Source: Gluconobacter sphaericus NBRC 12467 (lineage in GTDB: Bacteria > Pseudomonadota > Alphaproteobacteria > Acetobacterales > Acetobacteraceae). Taken from it: a stretch of DNA of 64,000 bases. The position numbers and the translations under genes were made by a program. The notes beneath the pieces are model-generated. The model made no database searches. It saw nothing but the letters and a program-made list of their open reading frames with translations, and had not been told where the DNA came from. The DNA is taken from positions 62,001-126,000 of the forward strand of contig NZ_BJMK01000004.1 of assembly GCF_006539125.1 (NCBI RefSeq), read 5' to 3'. Below are positions 20,505 through 29,228 of this stretch, piece after piece. Position 1 is the first letter of the stretch. Each line of letters begins with the position of its first letter.

Positions 20505-22051
20505 GCCTCTTCCTCGACAAAGCGCGGAAACAGACCTTCCGGCTTGGGCAACGTCCGGCCAGCGGGGATCAGCGTTTCAAGAGCCGCGAAATTCCGTTCG
20601 TCGTCCTGCACGCCGAGCTGTGTCAGCATCTTGTCCATCGTGTTCGGCATGAAAGGCTGAAGCATGGTTGCGATGCCTCGGATCATGTCCACGAGAACCC
20701 GCAGCACGTCCGCCATGCGCTCCGGATCGGTCTTCTTCAGGGCCCAAGGCGCCTGACGGTCGATATAGGAGTTGGCAGCGCGAATGACCTTCCAGACTTC
20801 CTCCAGCGCATCTGTGATCGCTTTGCGTTCGATCTGCTCGGACATAATCGTCGGCAGCAGCGTCACCATGGCCAGCATGGCCTGATCGTCTTCGGTCAGC
20901 GTGCCGCGCTCGGGCAGAACACCCCCCAGATTGCGGGCCACCTGGCTCAACGTACGCTGGCACAGATTGCCGAGATCGTTCGCAAGCTCAACATTCGTGC
21001 GGGTGATCATGGAGCGACGGCTGAAATTGGAATCGCCGCCGAACGGCACTTCGCGCATCAGGAAGAAGCGTAGCGCATCCAGCCCGAATTCGTCGGCCAA
21101 CGCCTTCGGATCAAGGACGTTGCCGAGAGACTTGCTCATCTTCTCACCCTCGACCGTCCACCAACCATGGGCAAAGACGCTCTTCGGCAGATCGATACCG
21201 GCCGCCATCAGGAACGCAGGCCAGTACACGCAATGGAAACGTGCAATTTCCTTGGCCATAACATGCACATCCGCCGGCCAGAACTTCGCCCGCGGATCGT
21301 TGAGATCGGGGTAGCCCACGGCCGTCAGGTAGTTCGCCAGTGCGTCAAACCAGACATACATGACATGGTCCGGATCGTTCGGAACCGGTACACCCCATTT
21401 GAAGCTTGTGCGGCTGACGGACAGGTCGCGCAGGCCCTGACGGACGAAGCTTTCGATTTCACGACGCGGGCCAACAGGGCCGATGAAGTCGGGATTGTCT
21501 TCGTACAGTTTCAGAAGCCGGTCCTGAAAATTAGACAGACGGAAGAAATAGGACGGCTCCTTGACGCGCTCGACCGGCGCACCGGACGGCGCCACGAACG
21601 TTCCGTCAGGCTTCTTGACCAGTTCGTCCTCGCTAATGAACGCTTCATCGCGCGTGGAATACCAGCCTTCATAGGCGCCCAGATAGATATGTCCGTTCGC
21701 CGCGACCTTCTCCCACAACGCCTTGGCTGCGCCCTTGTGGCGCTCTTCGGTGGTGCGGATGAACTCGTCGGTCGAGATCGCCATGTCCTTCTGCATCTGG
21801 CGGAAGGAAGCCGAAACCTCGTCAGCGTAGGCCTGCGGGTCCATGCCCTTGGCGACGGCCGTCTGCTCGACCTTCTGGCCATGCTCGTCCGTCCCACTGA
21901 CGAACAGAACCTCTTCGCCGTTCAGGCGATGGAAGCGGGCCAGAACGTCGGCCGCGATGGAGGTATAGGCATGCCCGATATGCGGAGCGCCGTTCACATA
22001 GAAGATCGGGGTCGTGATGGTGAAGCGCCGCGTCATGTCCACTCGTTTCAT
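20501..22051 (-). CDS. metG: Methionyl-tRNA synthetase
   Basis: Charges tRNA-Met. The product is about 511-516 residues with the class I motifs: HIGH (ITTPIFYVNGAPHIGHAYT) and KMSKS (EGEKMSKSLGNVL, near residue 310). It lacks the C-terminal tRNA-binding extension found in some MetRS proteins and looks like the short alphaproteobacterial form. The reading frame begins with ATG 22051 (MKRVD); the next ATG at 22036 (MTRRFTITTP) matches homologues better and may be the true start. It is followed by tatD with a four-base overlap and preceded by holB after 15 bases. Confidence 0.96.
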   Translation of the reverse strand: MKRVDMTRRFTITTPIFYVNGAPHIGHAYTSIAADVLARFHRLNGEEVLFVSGTDEHGQKVEQTAVAKGMDPQAYADEVSASFRQMQKDMAISTDEFIRTTEERHKGAAKALWEKVAANGHIYLGAYEGWYSTRDEAFISEDELVKKPDGTFVAPSGAPVERVKEPSYFFRLSNFQDRLLKLYEDNPDFIGPVGPRREIESFVRQGLRDLSVSRTSFKWGVPVPNDPDHVMYVWFDALANYLTAVGYPDLNDPRAKFWPADVHVMAKEIARFHCVYWPAFLMAAGIDLPKSVFAHGWWTVEGEKMSKSLGNVLDPKALADEFGLDALRFFLMREVPFGGDSNFSRRSMITRTNVELANDLGNLCQRTLSQVARNLGGVLPERGTLTEDDQAMLAMVTLLPTIMSEQIERKAITDALEEVWKVIRAANSYIDRQAPWALKKTDPERMADVLRVLVDMIRGIATMLQPFMPNTMDKMLTQLGVQDDERNFAALETLIPAGRTLPKPEGLFPRFVEEEA

Positions 22052-22066
22052 AACGCCCTGACCATC

Positions 22067-22990
22067 TTAGCTGCCGGAAGCGAGTTCCGCTGCCTGACGG
22101 ATGGCCTGGGCCTTGTCCAGATTGAAGCCTTCGGTCTGACGCCTCAGCGTGTCCAGTTCAGAACACTGCCGCGCCGCCAGATCGGCCTTTGCAAGATCCC
22201 CATGTCGCGCTGCCGAGCGCGCACGGTCTGCCAGTCCCTCGCCTAGCAAATCGCAGAGCAATGCGAAACCTTCCGCTTCTTTTGCAATACGTTCGCTTAA
22301 CACCATGGCTTCAGAAGCGCGCACCTGTCCACTGAGGATTCCCGCCACAAATGACGCAATCGCCCCGTCCCGGTCCTGCGAGAGAAAGAGTGCCCGGCCC
22401 GGCGATCCGTGGGCCCGTGCCAGCACATCAGCAGAAATACCGGGCAGTGCGGCGCGCATATCCGTATCGGACAGCGCGGACAGCGTGAGCATTCGGCACC
22501 GGCTACGGATCGTGGGAAGGAGTGCGCCTGGAGAAGACGTCGTTAGCAGCAGGACACAGCGTGGGGGTGGCTCTTCGAGGATCTTGAGCAGGGCATTAGC
22601 TGCGAAGCGGTTCAGATACTCAGCCCCGTCCACGATCACCACACGCCAGCCGCCCTCAGTTGCGGTATGATGCAGGAAGGTTTGCACCGGGCGTACATCG
22701 GCTGCCGTGATCTCCCCACGCAGACGACCTTTTTTCTCATCCACTGCCCGCGAGATCTCCAGCAGATCTCCGTGCGTTCCGGCTGCAATACGTCGCGCCT
22801 GCGAGGAGTCCGGATGTTCCGCGTTCAGAAGCATGCGCGCCAGCCGGAAGGCCAGTGTCGCCTTACCGATTCCGGCCGGACCGCAGATCAGCCAGGCATG
22901 GTGCAGCTTGCTGCCAGCCACAGCCTGCCGGAATGTTGCTTCTGCGTCAGTATGACCATACAGGCCCAGAGTGTAACGCGGATCGCTCAC
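22067..22990 (-). CDS. holB: DNA polymerase III delta' subunit
   Basis: Clamp-loader subunit that helps load the beta clamp. The 307-residue product has a Walker A-like segment CGPAGIGKATLAFRL near residue 36 and the AAA+ sensor region VDGAEYLNRFAANALLKILEEPP near 124, typical of delta'. It overlaps tmk by four bases; the tmk-holB-metG-tatD order is a well-known conserved operon. Confidence 0.93.
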   Translation of the reverse strand: MSDPRYTLGLYGHTDAEATFRQAVAGSKLHHAWLICGPAGIGKATLAFRLARMLLNAEHPDSSQARRIAAGTHGDLLEISRAVDEKKGRLRGEITAADVRPVQTFLHHTATEGGWRVVIVDGAEYLNRFAANALLKILEEPPPRCVLLLTTSSPGALLPTIRSRCRMLTLSALSDTDMRAALPGISADVLARAHGSPGRALFLSQDRDGAIASFVAGILSGQVRASEAMVLSERIAKEAEGFALLCDLLGEGLADRARSAARHGDLAKADLAARQCSELDTLRRQTEGFNLDKAQAIRQAAELASGS

Positions 22991-23631
22991 ACGCCCTGAA
23001 CCATAAGACGGTCGTGCACAGCCCGCAGGAGCGCCGCACTGACGACTTCGGGCGTACGGGCTGCATCTATACGCTTCACCCGCGCCGGGTCAGCCGAGGC
23101 AATAGCATCGAAGCCCGCCAGAACACGCTCGTGAAACGCTTCCGCCTGACCCTCGTAACGATCGGTCTGACCACCGCGGGCGTTAAGACGTTCAAGCGCC
23201 TGCGTTCGCGGGAGTTCCAGCATGAGCGTCAGAGCGGGTTCGCAATTTACGAGGCGCCGCGCATCATTCAGGAACGTCAGAACCTCTGCCGCGCCCTGCC
23301 CGACGCCATGGCCCTGATAAGCCAGCGTCGAATCATGGAACCGGTCGCACACCACGATCTCGCCGCGAGAGAGTGCAGGAAGAATAGCGTTGTCGAGATG
23401 GTCCGACCGTGCGGCCATGTGCATCAGGATTTCTGCCCGCCAGGACAGATCGACCTTCCCGAACAACAGCAGATTGCGGATTTCTTCCGCACCCGGCGTA
23501 CCACCGGGCTCCCGCGTCAGAAGGACGTTGTGCCCTTCCGCGCGCAGGGCCTCGGCCAGAAGGCGGGCCTGGGTGGATTTCCCAGCGCCCTCACCGCCTT
23601 CAAGTGTGATGAACAAACCTTTTTCAGCCAT
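22987..23631 (-). CDS. tmk: Thymidylate kinase
   Basis: Phosphorylates dTMP to dTDP. The 214-residue product has the P-loop EGGEGAGKSTQARLL at residues 10-24, the DR(F/Y)HDS segment (CDRFHDSTLAYQG), and a LID-like arginine region. Length is normal. It follows the D-Ala-D-Ala carboxypeptidase after only four bases and overlaps holB. Confidence 0.96.
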   Translation of the reverse strand: MAEKGLFITLEGGEGAGKSTQARLLAEALRAEGHNVLLTREPGGTPGAEEIRNLLLFGKVDLSWRAEILMHMAARSDHLDNAILPALSRGEIVVCDRFHDSTLAYQGHGVGQGAAEVLTFLNDARRLVNCEPALTLMLELPRTQALERLNARGGQTDRYEGQAEAFHERVLAGFDAIASADPARVKRIDAARTPEVVSAALLRAVHDRLMVQGV

Positions 23632-23635
23632 GCCC

Positions 23636-24913
23636 TTACTGCGCAGGGCCGTGGCCCAGACGCGTCATCGCGCGGGCGACCAGTCCAAGCTTCGCCACCG
23701 ATTCGCCTGCTTCAAGCGGCACGCGGATATCGGCCATGTTCGGCGCGGAAATCACCAGCGCTCCGCAAACCTGCCCCTTCGTTACGGGTGCAATCACCGG
23801 CGACGCATAATCTACCCCGATATGGGATCTCTGTTGCCACCCTACCGGGAGCGTCATCACGATATCAGCACCTGCGACCAAAGAGACCTGACGGTGTTCG
23901 CCCATCCAGACCGGTGCGGAGTCCACGACCTGACCACGGCGGAACAGCGTAGCGTTCTCGAAATTGGCAAAAGCCCAAGACATCAGACGCTCGCCCTCAT
24001 GGGCACGCTCATTGCTCGACGACGTTCCGTTGATGACGACGATCACGCGGTTCCCATTGCGCTTGGAACTGGCACAGAGGCCAAACCCACCCGCATCGGT
24101 ATGACCGGTCTTCAGACCGTCAGCGAGGCCCTTGTCGACCAGCACGTTCCGGTTACCCTGACGGATATGGTTGTAGGTGAACTCAAGTTCTCCGAAATAA
24201 TGGTAATACTGCGGGAAATCGCGGATCAGATGGGACGCGATCGTCGCGACATCGCGGGCCGTCATAAAGTGACCGTCCGCCGGCAGACCCGTCACGTTGG
24301 CGAAATGTGAGTTCATCATGCCGAGCTTCGGCGCTTCTTCGTTCATCATCGCAACGAAGCGTTCTTCAGATCCGGCAATCCCTTCCGCCAGCACGATGCA
24401 GGCGTCATTGCCTGACTGGATCAACATGCCCTGGATCAGGTCGGACACCAGAACGCTCTGGCCCAGCGGCACGAACATCTTGGAGCCCTGCGTACGCCAG
24501 GCTTTCTCGCTGACCGGCAGGCTCTGCTCCAGACGGATACGCCCCGTCGCCAGCATGCCGAATACGATATAGGCCGTCATCATCTTCGTCAGCGAAGACG
24601 GCGCCATACGCTCCTCGGAAGCTTTGTCGAGCAGGACAGCGCCCGTGTCGTAATCCACGACGTAGGCCCAGCGCGCCACGGTATCGAACGGTCCGATCGG
24701 CGTGTTTGCCGGCGTGCCGACAGGTGCGTCAGCCGCAGGAGCCGCAGCCGCGGTTTTCGCAGCGTGGCCTGCATGACGGTGCGGGCGGGCAAACGCCTTC
24801 AGGGGTCCCGCAAAAGAAGCACAGGCCGCAATGCCTGCCACCCCACCGAAAAGAGAGCGTCTAGTCCGCACGTTCGTCCCCAGTTTCACGGCCTTCACAC
24901 AACCGGCCATCAT
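23636..24913 (-). CDS. D-alanyl-D-alanine carboxypeptidase with probable Tat signal
   Basis: A penicillin-binding protein 5/6-type DD-carboxypeptidase that trims peptidoglycan pentapeptides. Motifs present are SxxK (SSLTKMM), SxN (SGND) and KTG (KTGHTD). The frame is open further upstream to 25015, but I start at ATG 24913, which overlaps the rlpA stop as ATGA. From there the protein is 425 residues and begins with a TRRSLFGG twin-arginine-like segment followed by a hydrophobic run, suggesting Tat export. An alanine/proline-rich linker precedes the catalytic domain. It sits between rlpA and tmk, so three wall genes lead the housekeeping operon. Confidence 0.93.
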   Translation of the reverse strand: MMAGCVKAVKLGTNVRTRRSLFGGVAGIAACASFAGPLKAFARPHRHAGHAAKTAAAAPAADAPVGTPANTPIGPFDTVARWAYVVDYDTGAVLLDKASEERMAPSSLTKMMTAYIVFGMLATGRIRLEQSLPVSEKAWRTQGSKMFVPLGQSVLVSDLIQGMLIQSGNDACIVLAEGIAGSEERFVAMMNEEAPKLGMMNSHFANVTGLPADGHFMTARDVATIASHLIRDFPQYYHYFGELEFTYNHIRQGNRNVLVDKGLADGLKTGHTDAGGFGLCASSKRNGNRVIVVINGTSSSNERAHEGERLMSWAFANFENATLFRRGQVVDSAPVWMGEHRQVSLVAGADIVMTLPVGWQQRSHIGVDYASPVIAPVTKGQVCGALVISAPNMADIRVPLEAGESVAKLGLVARAMTRLGHGPAQ

Positions 24914-25791
24914 TCCACAATGATCCGCGCGCCCTCTACCCCGCACAGACGGGTGCGGTCCAGTGCCGCGTCTGCCTGTGCGATATCGGCATAGGGCCCG
25001 CCAAGAACACGCCATTCCAGTCCCGCGCCTTCGGAGGCGTGCAGGACTGTACCACCACAGCGCAGTGCGACACTTGCCGCCGTCGCATGGCCAGAAAAAA
25101 TTCCCATCAGGACATACAGCCCCGACGGCCCCGAACTGCCCTGCATCCAGGTCGTAGGCAACGGCTCCACGGCAACGGAAGACGACGCCGCGGACGAGTC
25201 GTTACCATAAACCCGCGAAGACCCGTCACTCAGGGATGTCTCGCGAACTTCCCCGACAGGAGCCGCTGAAATATTCTGGGCAGGCGGCTTGCCCAACCCT
25301 TCCGCCAGCGCCCGACTGGCCGCTTCGTCTTCCGTGACCTCAACGGGCGTATCCACAGTCATGCCCAGCAGATCCGCAGCCTTCGGAGAAAGCGCAATGA
25401 TGCGCCCCGGATCCGCCGGCCCACGATCGGTCAGCCGGATCCGGACGATCCGCCCATTCAGCAAATTGCGGATACTGACGATCGCCGGAAGCTGGAGCGT
25501 CTGATGCGCACCTGTCATGCCGCTCGCAGACCAGGTCTCACCATCCGCCGTCAATCCACCAACCGGTGCTTGCTGCCGCGTTGCCAGACCTGTCACGTGG
25601 TAGTCAAACTGCTCGTTGGGATAGAACCAGCCGTGCGTTCCGCGCCAGGCACTTCCCAATTCGTAATGCGGATGCGCGGCTGGCGTCGGCCCTTCACGGT
25701 GACAGGCCGCAAGAAGGGGCAGAAGGACCAGAGCGGCCCCGTAATTACGCAGAGACAATGCCCGTCCCCAGAAGCCCGACGCCGAGCGCAT
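24910..25791 (-). CDS. rlpA: RlpA-like septal lytic transglycosylase lipoprotein with SPOR domain
   Basis: The 293-residue product carries a lipobox (PLLAAC) near residue 29, so it is probably an outer-membrane lipoprotein. A double-psi beta-barrel RlpA domain follows (VTGLATRQQAP... to ...VRIRLTDRGPADPGRIIALSPKAAD), and the C-terminal 70 residues look like a SPOR domain, which binds denuded glycan at division sites. The ATG at 25791 lies 47 bases inside the end of the upstream transglycosylase gene; a TTG at 25758 would shorten the overlap and still give a lipoprotein signal. It is translationally coupled to the carboxypeptidase gene by ATGA. Confidence 0.85.
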   Translation of the reverse strand: MRSASGFWGRALSLRNYGAALVLLPLLAACHREGPTPAAHPHYELGSAWRGTHGWFYPNEQFDYHVTGLATRQQAPVGGLTADGETWSASGMTGAHQTLQLPAIVSIRNLLNGRIVRIRLTDRGPADPGRIIALSPKAADLLGMTVDTPVEVTEDEAASRALAEGLGKPPAQNISAAPVGEVRETSLSDGSSRVYGNDSSAASSSVAVEPLPTTWMQGSSGPSGLYVLMGIFSGHATAASVALRCGGTVLHASEGAGLEWRVLGGPYADIAQADAALDRTRLCGVEGARIIVE

Positions 25792-26740
25792 AATAGTCCG
25801 AAGGGTTATAACGGCGGATCACGTTGAAGTTGTGATAGACCATGAAGGCCTGTGTCCCCGGGCCATCGGGCTGCACGACAGCGCCTTTTACGTTCGACTG
25901 CGAGAACGCCGTCCCATCCACGCGACGCACACCCAGCGCCATCCATTCGGCCAGTGTCCGCTGACGGGTCCGGCCGATCTCGGCCTTGTCGAGCACCTTG
26001 GTCAGCGTGATTTCCTGGCCCCAGGGTTCGTTGCGCTGCCAGCCGCATTTTCCGAGATAATTGGCGATGGACGCGAACACGTCTGGTTCTGATGTCCAGA
26101 TGTTGCGCTTGCCGTCCCCGTCCCCATCCGCCGCGTAACGCAGATAGGCGCTAGGCATGAACTGCGCCTGCCCCATGGCACCCGCATAACTGCCGATCAT
26201 TGCAGCTGGTGCGATATCGCCATCATTCAGGATCTGGAGCGCCTTCATGAGTTCATTGCGGAAGAAGGCAGAACGCCGTCCGTCAAAAGCCAGAGTCGCG
26301 AGCGCGTCGATGACGGGATACGTTCCGTCATGGGCACCAAATCCCGACTCGAGACCCCAGATCCCCATGACAGCGCGATCGTCGCATCCGAAGCGTGCGC
26401 TGATGGGAGACATCACGGCCTGCTGAGCGGCGTAGACGCTCCGCCCCTTCGCAAAGCGCGACTCCGGGAGAACGCGATCACGATACTGCGCCCAGGTCAG
26501 GGTGAACTCCGGCTGGTGACGGTCCAGTTTGAGTACGGAGGGGTTGGGCTGCGTCGTCAGACTGAGGGCCTGCGAGACGATCGAAGGTGAAAGACCCTGG
26601 GCCAGAGCCTGTGCCCGGACACTCTCAAGAAAAGCGCCATAACTCTGCACACTAACCTGCGCATTGGCGGATGAAAGCCCGGCCACCGCCGAACCGGCAA
26701 CGGAAGTCAGGGCGGCAAGCAGATGGCGTCTTTGAAGCAC
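25745..26740 (-). CDS. Lytic murein transglycosylase (MltB family)
   Basis: Cleaves peptidoglycan glycan strands to 1,6-anhydro products. The protein has the MltB-type catalytic region GIWGLESGFGAHDG, with the catalytic glutamate in LESGFG, followed by SYAGAMGQAQFMPSAYLRYA. I prefer the GTG start at 26740, which yields MLQRRHLLAALTSVAG, a short signal with a twin arginine; ATG 26800 gives a 351-residue product with an unusually long n-region. AGGGA lies before the GTG. This is the first gene of the minus-strand operon and is divergent from dedA, so the operon promoter should lie at about 26750-26850. Confidence 0.88.
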   Translation of the reverse strand: MLQRRHLLAALTSVAGSAVAGLSSANAQVSVQSYGAFLESVRAQALAQGLSPSIVSQALSLTTQPNPSVLKLDRHQPEFTLTWAQYRDRVLPESRFAKGRSVYAAQQAVMSPISARFGCDDRAVMGIWGLESGFGAHDGTYPVIDALATLAFDGRRSAFFRNELMKALQILNDGDIAPAAMIGSYAGAMGQAQFMPSAYLRYAADGDGDGKRNIWTSEPDVFASIANYLGKCGWQRNEPWGQEITLTKVLDKAEIGRTRQRTLAEWMALGVRRVDGTAFSQSNVKGAVVQPDGPGTQAFMVYHNFNVIRRYNPSDYYALGVGLLGTGIVSA

Positions 26741-26847
26741 GGTTAGGACCAGTCCCTTACGGGTAGAAATGATAGGACATACGCTAGCAATCCGCGGCAC
26801 GCACCGCCAGCCTCGGCGGAAGTGTCGCAGGTCATTCGCGCCGAAAT

Positions 26848-27489
26848 ATGGCAGGGCAAGATTGTCGTTGGCGCGCTGGCATGCGAAACCGGCGCCTCAA
26901 TGTTCATGGAACCTCCCCACTCGTGATCGCCATCGGCCCCGCCATGGCCTCGCAGCCAGCCTGGCTGAAGGCAGCCACCATCATTGTTGGCACCTTCATT
27001 CTCGAAGACGTAGCAACGGTGCTTTCCGCCATTGCTGCCCGCGCCGGAGAAGTCAGCATCCCCGTTGCCTTGGGTGCGCTGTATTTCGGGGTAGCAGTCG
27101 GGGATATGGGCCTGTACGGGCTTGGCGCCGCCGGTGCCCGCTGGCCTTACCTCAAGCGGTTCCTGACCCTTCCCAAACGAGAACGTACACAAGACTGGTT
27201 CAGCACGAACGTCATCCGCGTCGTGGCCATCTCCCGCTTCGTGCCCGGCGCCAGGCTGCCACTCTATACGGCCTGCGGTTTCTTCCGGGCACCGTTCCTT
27301 CCCTTTGCCATGACCGCAGTTCTGGCTACGCTGGTCTGGACGACGTTCCTTTTCCTGCTCGCCATGAGAGTCGGCGGCTGGCTGCTCGCCCATCAGGGGG
27401 GCTGGCGCTGGGCCGGGCTGGCGGGGTTCGTCCTGTGTATCGTTGTCGTCGGGCGCCTGATCGCCCGCCTCCAGACCGTGAGCCAATAG
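26848..27489 (+). CDS. DedA-family membrane protein
   Basis: A polytopic membrane protein of the DedA/SNARE-associated family; members transport or flip lipid carriers such as undecaprenyl phosphate and affect envelope stability. Family features seen are FILEDVATVLSAIAARAG in the first third, the GD segment in VAVGDMGLYGLG, and the conserved arginine/phenylalanine/glycine motif VVAISRFVPGARLPLYTACG. The start is uncertain: ATG 26848, GTG 26923 and ATG 26944 are all in frame, and the first 25-30 residues look non-conserved. An ATP-grasp gene starts six bases after the stop, so the two form an operon. Confidence 0.88.
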   Translation: MAGQDCRWRAGMRNRRLNVHGTSPLVIAIGPAMASQPAWLKAATIIVGTFILEDVATVLSAIAARAGEVSIPVALGALYFGVAVGDMGLYGLGAAGARWPYLKRFLTLPKRERTQDWFSTNVIRVVAISRFVPGARLPLYTACGFFRAPFLPFAMTAVLATLVWTTFLFLLAMRVGGWLLAHQGGWRWAGLAGFVLCIVVVGRLIARLQTVSQ

Positions 27490-27494
27490 CAGCA

Positions 27495-28559
27495 ATGTCC
27501 AAGTCAGAAGCCGACCAGAACCCCCTCTCCCTTTTCGAATTCTGGCCCGGGTCCATCTTCTACACCCCCATCGTCCTGTACTGGATCGCCATGGGGATCA
27601 AATACCGCGACCTCAGCATCTCGACCGCCGCCAATCCACGTATCGAAACGGGCGGCCTATGCGGCGAGAGCAAGTCCTCCATCCTCGACATGGGCGGCTC
27701 CACGGCCCAGTCCTATATCGCGCCTTATGTCGTCTTTCGCAGCGGCAAAGGTTCCGTTCGCCGTGCACTCGACGCCATGAAGCGCAAGGACCTGTCCTTC
27801 CCCGTCGTCATCAAGCCTGATATCGGCTGTAACGGCACGGGTGTGAAGCTCGTCCATAACCGCGAACAGCTCGAAGCCGTCCTGCCGCAATTCCCTGATG
27901 ACGTGGATATGCTGGCGCAGGACCTCATCACCGACCCCGTCGAGGCGGGGCTGTTCTACATCCGCCATCCCGACGAGGCACATGGTCGCATCACCTCGAT
28001 CACCTACAAGGAAGCGCCAGTCCTGACGGGCGATGGCGTCTCCACGATCGAGGAACTGATCCTGCGCGATCCCCGCATGAGCCTGGTGCCGCAGATCTAC
28101 CTACCGCGTCTGGCCGGACGGGAGAAAAACGTCCTCGCAAAGGGTGAGGAAATGCCGCTGGTCTTCGCAGGCAACCACTGCAAAGGTTCCGTCTTCCGCG
28201 ACGGACGCGCCGACACCACGGACGCGCTGACCACATGCCTCGACGCCATCATGAAAGATATCCCGGATTTCCACTTCGGGCGCGTGGACGTGAAAGCCGC
28301 TTCCATTGAGGATCTGCGCCGAGGCGAAAATTTCCGGATCATCGAGATCAACGGTGTCGGCTCCGAAGCAACCCATATCTGGGACCGTCGCACAACACTG
28401 TGGGAAGCCTACCGCGCCCAGTTCTCACATTACCGTCAGACGTTCCTGATCGGTGCTGCCAACAGGGCGCGTGGATGGAAAACGTCGGGCGCGTTCTCGA
28501 TGCTACATTCTTGGCGCAAACAGCGTCGGCTGCTGGCGTCTTATCCGTTGAACGATTGA
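27495..28559 (+). CDS. ATP-grasp enzyme with N-terminal hydrophobic segment
   Basis: The 354-residue product has a hydrophobic segment near the N-terminus (FWPGSIFYTPIVLYWIAMG, about residues 13-31) and an ATP-grasp domain: FPVVIKPDIGCNGTGVKLV near 104 (ATP-binding lysine and glycine loop) and the metal-binding end FRIIEINGVGSEATHIWD near 281. ATP-grasp enzymes ligate a carboxylate to an amine or thiol; the substrate is unknown. The reading frame is open far upstream, but that part is only a shadow of dedA, and ATG 27495 is the first sensible start. The pairing with DedA and the membrane segment point to envelope-lipid or carrier modification, which is inference. Confidence 0.75.
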   Translation: MSKSEADQNPLSLFEFWPGSIFYTPIVLYWIAMGIKYRDLSISTAANPRIETGGLCGESKSSILDMGGSTAQSYIAPYVVFRSGKGSVRRALDAMKRKDLSFPVVIKPDIGCNGTGVKLVHNREQLEAVLPQFPDDVDMLAQDLITDPVEAGLFYIRHPDEAHGRITSITYKEAPVLTGDGVSTIEELILRDPRMSLVPQIYLPRLAGREKNVLAKGEEMPLVFAGNHCKGSVFRDGRADTTDALTTCLDAIMKDIPDFHFGRVDVKAASIEDLRRGENFRIIEINGVGSEATHIWDRRTTLWEAYRAQFSHYRQTFLIGAANRARGWKTSGAFSMLHSWRKQRRLLASYPLND

Positions 28560-28580
28560 ATCCTGCCTGGCAGGCTGGCT

Positions 28581-29045
28581 TTACTGGCCCAGCTTGCCGC
28601 CGCCAAAGATGTAATTGCTAACCTGCTGTTCGAGCGACAGCTGATCCCGCGTGTCGGTGATCTTGCCTTCGCCAGACAGCGTCACGCGGGAATGACCGGG
28701 CTGAATCTGCAGGGCATTATCCGCTGTCATGGTCGGCGCACCGATGCCCACAGCCGTATCAACGGGAAGATGAAGGCGCTGGTCCACTGTAAAGGCCACA
28801 TCGGCCATTTGCGTACGCGGATCAAGGGTGATGGAGACGACGCGTCCCACCGGAACACCTGCAAGATCGACATTCGCGCCCGTGTGTAAGCCATTCGCGG
28901 AATTGAAGGCCGCGTGCAGAACCTCACCCTGGAAATCAGGCCCTTTGCGCAGGGCATTGCCGTAGACGAGGAATATCCCGGCAATCGCCAAAACGAGACC
29001 ACTGGCCAGGATGGCGCCCCCACGGCCGCTCAATGTTGACTGCAT
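28581..29045 (-). CDS. mlaD: MlaD-family (MCE domain) lipid transport protein
   Basis: Substrate-binding component of the Mla system, which moves phospholipids between the membranes. The 154-residue product has one N-terminal transmembrane helix (GGAILASGLVLAIAGIFLVYG) and a single MCE domain with AAFNSANGLHTGANVDLAGVPVGRV. That is the usual MlaD plan, slightly shorter than E. coli MlaD (about 183 residues). No mlaE, mlaF, mlaB or mlaC is adjacent, so it must act with partners coded elsewhere. It converges with the ATP-grasp gene and is divergent from uppP, with a perfect palindrome in the shared upstream region. Confidence 0.85.
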   Translation of the reverse strand: MQSTLSGRGGAILASGLVLAIAGIFLVYGNALRKGPDFQGEVLHAAFNSANGLHTGANVDLAGVPVGRVVSITLDPRTQMADVAFTVDQRLHLPVDTAVGIGAPTMTADNALQIQPGHSRVTLSGEGKITDTRDQLSLEQQVSNYIFGGGKLGQ

Positions 29046-29094
29046 GCCAGCCTCGCCTTCCGGAAAATCTTGAACAGAACGGGAGTTAGTCCTC

Positions 29095-29114
29095 CCTTGA
29101 CCGCCCGGTCAAGG
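29095..29114. promoter_or_regulatory. Perfect 20-bp palindrome (candidate operator)
   Basis: CCTTGACCG and CGGTCAAGG are exact inverted repeats separated by CC. The site lies 49 bases upstream of mlaD and 114 bases upstream of uppP. It is not followed by a T run, so it is not a terminator. The shape is typical of binding sites for TetR- or MerR-type dimers, but the regulator is unknown. Confidence 0.55.
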
Positions 29115-29228
29115 TGAAGACCGTGGGTGTCAAAGAGGTTACCTCCAAGGTTGCGTCCTCTGCCACCATCAGGCAAGTGATCTGCTTTCCCGCCTTTGTG
29201 ACGAAGGCTTCCACCCGAAACAGGCTCC

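Noticed and set aside
21167-22246. 359-codon open frame on plus opposite metG and holB
   Set aside because: Antisense shadow of high-GC codons with no domain.
22855-23952. 365-codon open frame on plus opposite tmk and the carboxypeptidase
   Set aside because: Antisense shadow; tmk and the carboxypeptidase have full motifs.
26769-27494. 242-codon open frame upstream of and in frame with the ATP-grasp gene
   Set aside because: Arginine/proline-rich shadow of the DedA gene in another frame; the ATP-grasp gene begins at 27495.
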